Shown here one piece after another: positions 7,298 through 11,012 of a DNA stretch of 11,012 nucleotides; positions within the stretch are counted from its first letter, which is position 1, and every line of letters starts with the position of its first letter. A program made the position numbers and the translations under genes. Origin of the DNA: an uncultured Planctomycetaceae bacterium. Lineage in GTDB: Bacteria > Planctomycetota > Planctomycetia > Planctomycetales > Planctomycetaceae. The notes under the pieces are model-generated. The model ran no database searches, was not told the origin of the DNA, and saw only the letters and a program-made list of their open reading frames with translations. The stretch lies in the NCBI GenBank assembly GCA_903823545.1, contig CAIJTL010001502.1:1-11012 (forward strand), given 5' to 3'.

Positions 7298-7318
7298 ACG
7301 ACGTCTGCCGTCGTTTTT
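7298..7318 (+). terminator. Orphan intrinsic terminator
   Basis: ACGACG (7298-7303) pairs with CGTCGT (7309-7314) around the five-base loop TCTGC, with a run of five T ending at 7318. This is a compact plus-strand Rho-independent terminator shape, but no plus-strand protein gene lies upstream within the intergenic region. The BON gene begins about 200 bases further on. Confidence 0.55.
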
Positions 7319-7507
7319 GTGATCGAGCTACTGCAGCATTGGTTAAACCAACCGAATTCCTGCGAATTCAGCGACGGCGAAGCTCCGACGTCAAGGCTCT
7401 ATAACTCGTGCGTTGAGCCGGCTGCCATTCGTTACCACCTTGAATCACGGAAACACCGTTCGCGGCACCGCTTCTGCTAAGGAGCCGAGAAGTTCTGTAG
7501 TCACAAT

Positions 7508-7513
7508 AAGGAG
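7508..7513 (+). promoter_or_regulatory. Ribosome binding site deciding the BON protein start
   Basis: AAGGAG abuts the ATG at 7514 with no spacer but sits six bases before a second in-frame ATG at 7520. Normal spacing makes 7520 the likely start codon. Confidence 0.75.
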
Positions 7514-7519
7514 ATGAGC

Positions 7520-7789
7520 ATGGCTGAAGCGATTGCCCGTCGGAAATTTGAATTGAATACCGCCAGTGGTTCGCAAACGTTGGACGGACTCGAGCCTGAG
7601 GCAGCGATTCAAGAAGCGTTGAGCCTGACGGGCTACGGAGAGCTCCGCCGTCTGCAAGTCGAGTGCTCCGCCGACGCCGTGACGATCACTGGCCGAGTCC
7701 CGACGTACTACCTCAAGCAACTCGCCCAAAGCGTCGTCCAAGACGTCCCCGGCATCGGTCGCGTCCACAACGAAATTCATGTCTGCTGA
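7520..7789 (+). CDS. BON domain protein, cytoplasmic
   Basis: An 89-residue protein that is mostly one BON domain (about 26-89), recognisable from the pattern EAAIQEALSLTGYGELRRLQ, then DAVTITGRVPTYYLKQLAQS and the end GIGRVHNEIHV. BON domains are found in OsmY-like and secretin-associated proteins and are thought to bind phospholipids or other ligands. Most members are exported, whereas this one has no signal peptide: its N-terminus is MAEAIARRKFEL, so it should stay in the cytoplasm. The start at 7520 is chosen by Shine-Dalgarno spacing; the ATG at 7514 would add two residues. It is a single gene followed by a terminator 85 bases downstream. A stress-related role is suggested only by family habit and by the divergent stress-protein operon. 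Confidence 0.88.
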   Translation: MAEAIARRKFELNTASGSQTLDGLEPEAAIQEALSLTGYGELRRLQVECSADAVTITGRVPTYYLKQLAQSVVQDVPGIGRVHNEIHVC

Positions 7790-7837
7790 CTGAGTCCGTT
7801 GTTGAGTACGAACCCAAAACGCGATTTTTTGGAAGTT

Positions 7838-7864
7838 GCGCTGCTTTAGAACTGCGGAGCAGCG
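7838..7864 (+). repeat. Hairpin downstream of the BON gene
   Basis: CGCTGCT (7839-7845) pairs perfectly with AGCAGCG (7858-7864) over a 12-base loop; one G-T pair can extend it at 7838. It is the first of a run of stem-loops between the BON gene and the phosphoglycerate mutase gene. Confidence 0.4.
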
Positions 7865-7873
7865 TCAGCGGAT

Positions 7874-7900
7874 AGCCTTGGGCGTTGCCCCAAGGCTTTT
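7874..7900 (+). terminator. Intrinsic terminator of the BON gene
   Basis: AGCCTTGGG (7874-7882) pairs perfectly with CCCAAGGCT (7889-7897) across a six-base loop, followed by TTTT (7897-7900). It is probably the BON transcript end, and may also be a member of the repeat cluster that follows, because its shape resembles the hairpin at 8000-8019. Confidence 0.6.
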
Positions 7901-7920
7901 GAAATGATCAGGCCGTCTCA

Positions 7921-8044
7921 GCCGTGAAACGGCGACAGCAGCCTTGCGTGTAACGTTCTGTCGCCGCTTCGCGGCTTGGCTCGTCAGATCTGCGTCATTC
8001 CTCGGGCTGACGCCCGAGGCTATGTGCTGACGTCGCTTCGCGAC
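7921..8044. repeat. Cluster of palindromic REP-like hairpins
   Basis: Several stems follow one another: GCCGT/ACGGC (7921-7933), CGGCGACAG (7930-7938) with CTGTCGCCG (7958-7966), GCCGC-TTC-GCGGC (7963-7975), CCTCGGGC-TGAC-GCCCGAGG (8000-8019) and GTCGC-TTC-GCGAC (8032-8044). Two of them share the tip CGCTTCGCG, which follows each larger hairpin, as if the cluster contained two diverged units (about 7874-7975 and 8000-8044). The first two overlap and are alternatives. I recall similar intergenic palindromes in planctomycetes, but copy number cannot be judged from this window. Confidence 0.6.
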
Positions 8045-8047
8045 TCA

Positions 8048-8086
8048 GAACTAATACAACTTCGAAGAACCAGTACAACTTCGAAG
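8048..8086. repeat. 19-bp tandem repeat containing CTTCGAAG
   Basis: Two copies of GAAC-NNN-TACAACTTCGAAG repeat with a 19-base period (8048-8067 and 8067-8086); they share one G and differ at two bases. Each copy contains the 8-bp palindrome CTTCGAAG. It lies about 190 bases before the phosphoglycerate mutase start. It could be a pair of regulator sites or an extension of the neighbouring repeat cluster. Confidence 0.6.
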
Positions 8087-8276
8087 ATCGTCGGTGACGG
8101 CGTCGGGAGACCTCGCGTGTCATCGCACTTTCTCATATCACGAGCAATCGCCCTCCCTCCTGTATCGGATCAATCGGTCGATAATGCCTCGCGGGTTGCA
8201 ACCCATTCGGGGCTTCTCAACAATCCGTCGCTCGCCAACTTCCTTTCATCAACCTTTTTCAAAACACGAAACGAAC

Positions 8277-9491
8277 ATGCCTGATTTGCAAGACCTGACT
8301 CGTAAGTTGAACACGAACAACGGCTCCAAGATTGTGCTTTTAGTGGCAGACGGCTTGGGCGGACTTCCGCTCACTCCGGACGGATTGACGGAACTTGAAA
8401 CAGCCAAGACTCCGAATCTCGATGCGCTCGCCAAACGAGGGACGCTGGGCTTGAGCACGCCGGTATTGCCGGGGATTACGCCAGGAAGCGGCCCGGGGCA
8501 TCTCGGTTTGTTTGGCTATGATCCGCTGGAATATCAGATCGGTCGTGGAGTGCTCGAGGCGTTGGGGATCGACTTTGAACTCGGCCCGAACGATGTCGCC
8601 ATTCGAGGTAACTTCTGCACGATTGATGCGAACGGCAACATCTCTGATCGCCGCGCTGGCCGCCTCTCGAGCGACATTGCCAAGAAGCTCTGCGAGAAGC
8701 TACACGCGGGAATCAAGATCCCCGGCGTTGAAGTGTTCGTGCAACACGTCAAGGAATATCGCCTTGTGATCGTCCTGCGAGCAGAAGGGCTCGGCGGCGA
8801 AATCGAAGACACAGATCCGCAAAAGACCGGTGTCCCGCCGCTTGATCCGGTGGCTAAGAATCCGGGCTCGCAACGAACCGCCGAGTTGCTCAAGGAGTTC
8901 ATCAAACAAGCGGCAGTCATTCTGAAGGATGACGCGCCTGCGAACTTGCTGACGATGCGCGGCATCGACAAGAAGCCGCCGATCCCGACGTTTGAAGAGG
9001 TCTACGGCATGAAGGCGGGTGCGATCGCCGTCTATCCAATGTATCGAGGACTCGCGCGACTGGTCAGCATGAATGTGCTCGACGCCGGTCAAACTCTCTC
9101 CGATCAAATGGATCGACTGGAGCAATCGTGGAAAGACTTTGATTTCTTCTTCGTCCACTTCAAATACACCGACTCCACAGGCGAAGACGGCAACTTCGCA
9201 GAGAAAGTGAAACGCATTGAAGAACTCGACGCCGCGATTCCGCGAATCACGGCGCTGAAACCAGACGTGTTGATCGTCACTGGCGATCACAGTACGCCGA
9301 GCAAAATGAAATCACACAGTTGGCATCCGGTCCCGGTGCTGCTGTCGGCAGAAGAACGTTGCCGTCCTGATCTCTGCGACAAGTTCGGCGAACGTGATTG
9401 CCTGCGCGGCGGACTTGGTCAATTCCCGGCGAAATATCTGATGGGCTTTGCGATGGCCCACGCCGGTCGCCTTGACAAGTTCGGTGCCTAG
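8277..9491 (+). CDS. apgM: 2,3-bisphosphoglycerate-independent phosphoglycerate mutase, archaeal type
   Basis: Interconverts 3- and 2-phosphoglycerate in glycolysis/gluconeogenesis without a bisphosphoglycerate cofactor. The 404-residue cytosolic protein belongs to the COG3635 (ApgM-like) branch of the alkaline phosphatase superfamily. Metal and catalytic residues are visible: Asp25 in LLVADGLGG, the presumed catalytic Ser71 in PGITPGSGPGHLGLFGYDP, then Asp299 in the YTDSTGEDG segment (298-305), Asp337-His338 in VTGDHSTP, and His347/His350 in HSWHPVPVLL. The length fits the family (about 400). The frame is open to an ATG at 8094, but the ATG at 8277 starts close to the family N-terminus (KIVLLVADG) and avoids an unrelated extension. 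The Shine-Dalgarno is weak. A related bacterial subgroup has been proposed to act as homoserine kinase; there is no threonine gene nearby to support that here. Followed by a strong intrinsic terminator. Confidence 0.9.
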   Translation: MPDLQDLTRKLNTNNGSKIVLLVADGLGGLPLTPDGLTELETAKTPNLDALAKRGTLGLSTPVLPGITPGSGPGHLGLFGYDPLEYQIGRGVLEALGIDFELGPNDVAIRGNFCTIDANGNISDRRAGRLSSDIAKKLCEKLHAGIKIPGVEVFVQHVKEYRLVIVLRAEGLGGEIEDTDPQKTGVPPLDPVAKNPGSQRTAELLKEFIKQAAVILKDDAPANLLTMRGIDKKPPIPTFEEVYGMKAGAIAVYPMYRGLARLVSMNVLDAGQTLSDQMDRLEQSWKDFDFFFVHFKYTDSTGEDGNFAEKVKRIEELDAAIPRITALKPDVLIVTGDHSTPSKMKSHSWHPVPVLLSAEERCRPDLCDKFGERDCLRGGLGQFPAKYLMGFAMAHAGRLDKFGA

Positions 9492-9520
9492 CTCACGAGT
9501 GAGCGATCATTCCAAAACAC

Positions 9521-9551
9521 AAAGCCACGGCCACAACAGCCGTGGCTTTTT
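9521..9551 (+). terminator. Intrinsic terminator of the phosphoglycerate mutase gene
   Basis: AAAGCCACGGC (9521-9531) pairs perfectly over 11 bp with GCCGTGGCTTT (9539-9549) around a seven-base loop, ending in a T-run to 9551 and TTTT again shortly after. It starts 30 bases after the stop codon. A separate short palindrome, GCTCAC-GA-GTGAGC (9491-9504), overlaps the last base of the stop. Confidence 0.9.
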
Positions 9552-9688
9552 CGTTTTCATGACTACCAAATCAACGGCCAATTGCTTGATCGAAACCCTG
9601 TTCGCGTTCTTTCAACACGGCCGATGCAAATTGAAATAAACGGGTGCAAAATTTTCCTGGCGGCGGAGTTTTGTTGGCAAATGTTTTT

Positions 9689-9772
9689 TTGAAACGCAGA
9701 GGACGCGGAGTTTGTCGCAGAGTTCGCGGAGATTTCTCCGCGTCCTCTGCGTGTGTTCTCTCTGCGTTTCAA
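9689..9772. repeat. Nested inverted repeat of CGCAGAGG type
   Basis: A palindromic element with two alternative pairings. The outer arms TTGAAACGCAGAG (9689-9701) and CTCTGCGTTTCAA (9760-9772) match over 13 bp. The inner arms 9694-9710 and 9736-9752 match perfectly over 17 bp (ACGCAGAGGACGCGGAG and its complement). A diverged direct copy of the 16-base unit lies at 9716-9731, two bases different, 21 bases on. I recall this CGCAGAGGACGCRGAG type of dispersed intergenic repeat from planctomycetes and some other phyla; its spread in this genome cannot be seen here. Confidence 0.75.
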
Positions 9773-9975
9773 GCCCTTTGTGATTCAAAAAGAAAAGATC
9801 AGGACGTCCCGTTTCTCCAAAGGGTGTCAGCGGTGCTGCAACGTGTCGTTGCGACAGCCCAATGAATGATTCTTCGCAGTTGATCTCAGCTTGACCGATA
9901 CTTCGCCCTCATTCCCGCCAAGTGATTGATCAAAGTTTTGTTGATGTTGTGATTGCAATGGCTGTGTAGAGACTG
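9773..9975. other. Non-coding spacer between two palindromic elements
   Basis: About 200 bases with no convincing gene. A small imperfect hairpin around CAACG-TGT-CGTTG near 9840 is the only structure noticed. Confidence 0.3.
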
Positions 9976-10082
9976 TTTCAAAACTGGTTTACTAACGCGA
10001 AGCGTGAGCGAGGGCGTGAGCGAGGGCGTCGGGAAATCAAGCTTGGAATCGCCCTCGCTCACACTTCGGGTTACTTTTGAAA
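9976..10082. repeat. Planctomycete-type palindromic element with GTGAGCGAGGGC
   Basis: The arms 9993-10016 and 10050-10073 are 24 bases each and pair with only two mismatches; the core is CGAAGNGTGAGCGAGGGCG. The 12-base unit GTGAGCGAGGGC is tandemly duplicated at 10004-10015 and 10016-10027, so one copy lies in the loop. The outer bases TTTCAAAA (9976-9983) and TTTTGAAA (10075-10082) form a further 8-bp inverted repeat, set unevenly from the core. Chance translation gives a repeated V-S-E-G on one strand and S-L-T-L-R-V close by, a signature I recall from many planctomycete hypothetical proteins, which suggests a widely dispersed non-coding element. Confidence 0.8.
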
Positions 10083-10126
10083 TAGATTCTTGCCGCAATC
10101 ACGCCATCAATCGGTTCGCTCACAAA

Positions 10127-10149
10127 GCGGCAGCTTTTGCCGCGTTTTT
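10127..10149 (+). terminator. Orphan intrinsic terminator
   Basis: GCGGCA (10127-10132) pairs with TGCCGC (10138-10143) over a five-base loop, followed by G and TTTTT (10145-10149). The shape is a plus-strand terminator, but the last protein gene upstream already has one at 9521-9551, so it may end a non-coding transcript crossing the repeat element. Confidence 0.5.
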
Positions 10150-10407
10150 CGATGATTCTGAGAATCTGAAAGAAATCATTGCAAAATCTGAAGCAAGACC
10201 CGTTGACCCTTTTCTCCCGCATGGAATACGTTCCCGCCGCACATCTCTCCGGCATCCGGCATCCCGCCTGAGCCACCAGTTCATTTCCCTTTTCCCGTCC
10301 AAAAACCTCTCCCGCGCCGTGACTTCGCTCACATTACCAACACCCTGATTTGTCTTCGCAGACAAGTGATGTGATCGAGACACGACGTCTCCCGCCGTTT
10401 TGGTTTC
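10150..10407. other. Upstream region of the terminal gene
   Basis: No convincing gene. TTGTCT-TCGC-AGACAA (10350-10365) is a perfect 6-bp stem that would fall in the leader of the next gene, and CCGGCAT is repeated in tandem near 10250. A promoter is expected here but I could not identify it. Confidence 0.35.
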
Positions 10408-10409
10408 AT

Positions 10410-10415
10410 GGAGGA
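10410..10415 (+). promoter_or_regulatory. Ribosome binding site indicating a TTG start
   Basis: GGAGGA lies seven bases before the TTG at 10423. An in-frame ATG at 10408 overlaps this motif and has no Shine-Dalgarno of its own, so the TTG is the better start. Confidence 0.75.
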
Positions 10416-10422
10416 ACTTACT

Positions 10423-11012
10423 TTGCGTAAGGCACTCGGACTTCTCGCCTGTACGACCTTTGCTGCCGCTGGCCTTTGGTCAATCGTTCCTGGAAGCGCG
10501 ACGCGACCTGCGTCAGCTGACCAGCCAGATTCGGGAACTAATTCGCGAACAGCGACCACCGTCGCCGATTCACGGAGTTCCTCAACGCTCGGTCGCTTGA
10601 ATCCATTCACGCGATCAAATTCGAGCAAAGACTCTAAGGATGGCTATCGTCAGCAAGCGACCAAGATGCTTGACGATGCTCAAGCCTTGGCGTTCCGCGG
10701 AGACGTCGCGGGTGCTCGCCGATTGGCTGAACGAGCTCAATCGTTCCCGATCGACTGGGCTCCGAACGAACGCTCTCCGGAGAGGTTCCTGACAGAGTTG
10801 GACGCCGCCACCAAGGGGCGACCTGCCGGAGCTTCCGCGCCAGCAACTCAGGTTGCCAAGCGACCGGTTGCACCCAATAGCTCCAGTCCCAAGGGTTCAA
10901 GCCCCAAGAGTGCTGGCAGCGGCTCGCTCGCCAATCTCGAATCAATGACCAATAAGAAGTCGGCACCCAGCCCGATTGCTCAGGTCAGCAATAAAGAACC
11001 GGCCGAAGAACT
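10423..11012 (+). CDS. Exported protein of unknown function, N-terminal part
   Basis: The open frame runs off the window end after 196 codons. Read from the TTG it begins Met-Arg-Lys followed by a hydrophobic stretch (ALGLLACTTFAAAGLW) and Ala-Ser-Ala at 30-32, a typical signal peptide with probable cleavage before Asp33. A Ser/Thr-rich linker follows (about 33-70). Next comes a helical segment (about 74-130) with KMLDDAQALAFRGDVAGARR, then LAERAQSF and ERFLTELDAA, which resembles a TPR-like helical hairpin, and then a long Pro/Ser/Lys-rich low-complexity stretch. I have seen comparable N-terminal regions in planctomycete secretin-like and envelope proteins, but the diagnostic domain lies beyond the window, so no function is assigned. 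An alternative ATG at 10408 would add five residues. Confidence 0.8.
   Translation, partial: MRKALGLLACTTFAAAGLWSIVPGSATRPASADQPDSGTNSRTATTVADSRSSSTLGRLNPFTRSNSSKDSKDGYRQQATKMLDDAQALAFRGDVAGARRLAERAQSFPIDWAPNERSPERFLTELDAATKGRPAGASAPATQVAKRPVAPNSSSPKGSSPKSAGSGSLANLESMTNKKSAPSPIAQVSNKEPAEE

Larger units (their letters stand above)
6892..7519. other. Long divergent intergenic region
   Basis: About 620 bases between the divergently oriented stress-protein operon and the BON gene. Open frames exist on both strands around 7051-7299, but they are short, cysteine/arginine-rich and unrecognised, so I regard them as chance. It contains the long inverted repeat at 6980-7059, an intrinsic terminator at 7298-7318, a 13-base near-palindrome TTGGTTAAACCAA just downstream, and a -10-like TATAAC at 7400-7405 that might serve the BON gene, though no clear -35 goes with it. 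A regulatory region, a small RNA gene, or both are possible. Confidence 0.4.

Noticed and set aside
7051..7299. Overlapping short open frames on both strands in the divergent intergenic region
   Set aside because: Arg/Cys-rich, unrecognised, no ribosome sites, and overlapping each other and the palindrome; more consistent with non-coding sequence.
8094..8276. N-terminal extension of the phosphoglycerate mutase from the ATG at 8094
   Set aside because: The 61 extra residues have no family match, and a family-like N-terminus begins just after the ATG at 8277.
8700..9290. 196-residue minus-strand open frame inside the phosphoglycerate mutase gene
   Set aside because: It is a reverse shadow of a gene with clear catalytic motifs on the plus strand.
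10230..10275. Tandem CCGGCAT repeat as a mini-satellite
   Set aside because: Only two 7-base copies; too short to mean much.
9953..10348. 131-residue plus-strand open frame with repeated V-S-E-G and S-L-T-L-R-V
   Set aside because: These residues are chance translation of the palindromic element; the opposite strand gives a similar artefact, and the frame crosses a terminator.
1..11012. CRISPR array, transposase, integrase, tRNA or rRNA genes
   Set aside because: No regularly spaced repeats, no transposase-like protein and no TPsiC-type or rRNA-like sequence was recognised on either strand.

Overview
The window looks like a chromosomal stretch from a planctomycete. The main evidence is a GTG-started DUF1559 pseudopilin-like protein with its type IV pilin-like N-terminus, a small lipoprotein with a carboxypeptidase-regulatory-like fold beside it, and two palindromic intergenic elements of a kind I recall from planctomycete genomes: one built on GTGAGCGAGGGC, one on CGCAGAGGACGCGGAG. 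No phage, plasmid, IS or CRISPR structure is visible, and no rRNA or tRNA gene was recognised.

Layout. 43-2274: the end of a sulfate uptake operon, with CysW permease, CysA ATPase and a strong terminator hairpin. 2275-2592: non-coding, followed by a 60-residue YezD/DUF2292 protein (2593-2775), a family often found with sulfur assimilation genes. 2851-4571: a lipoprotein and a DUF1559 protein. Between these two lies an unexplained perfect Shine-Dalgarno serving a tiny ORF, and the block ends in a terminator. 4572-5004: non-coding apart from one good hairpin. 5005-6891, minus strand: a two-gene operon in which a double universal stress protein with a helical C-terminal tail is followed by an unrecognised 254-residue protein. 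6892-7519: a long divergent intergenic region with an 80-bp palindrome and an orphan intrinsic terminator. 7520-7789: a short cytoplasmic BON-domain protein. 7838-8087: an island of hairpins and a 19-bp tandem repeat. 8277-9551: an archaeal-type (COG3635) cofactor-independent phosphoglycerate mutase and its terminator. 9552-10407: non-coding and repeat-rich, carrying the two palindromic elements and another orphan terminator. 10423-end: the start of an exported protein, cut by the window edge.

How the genes work together. CysW and CysA form the inner-membrane channel and motor of a sulfate importer; CysT and the periplasmic binding protein presumably lie upstream, outside the window. YezD downstream fits a sulfur theme. 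The universal stress protein, its partner and the BON protein could be a stress-related group, but this rests only on families and proximity. The phosphoglycerate mutase is an independent metabolic gene. No complete novel system is demonstrated. The best candidates for new biology are the stress-protein/unknown-protein operon, the possible small RNA region at 6980-7318, the small ORF at 3334-3438 and the palindromic repeats.
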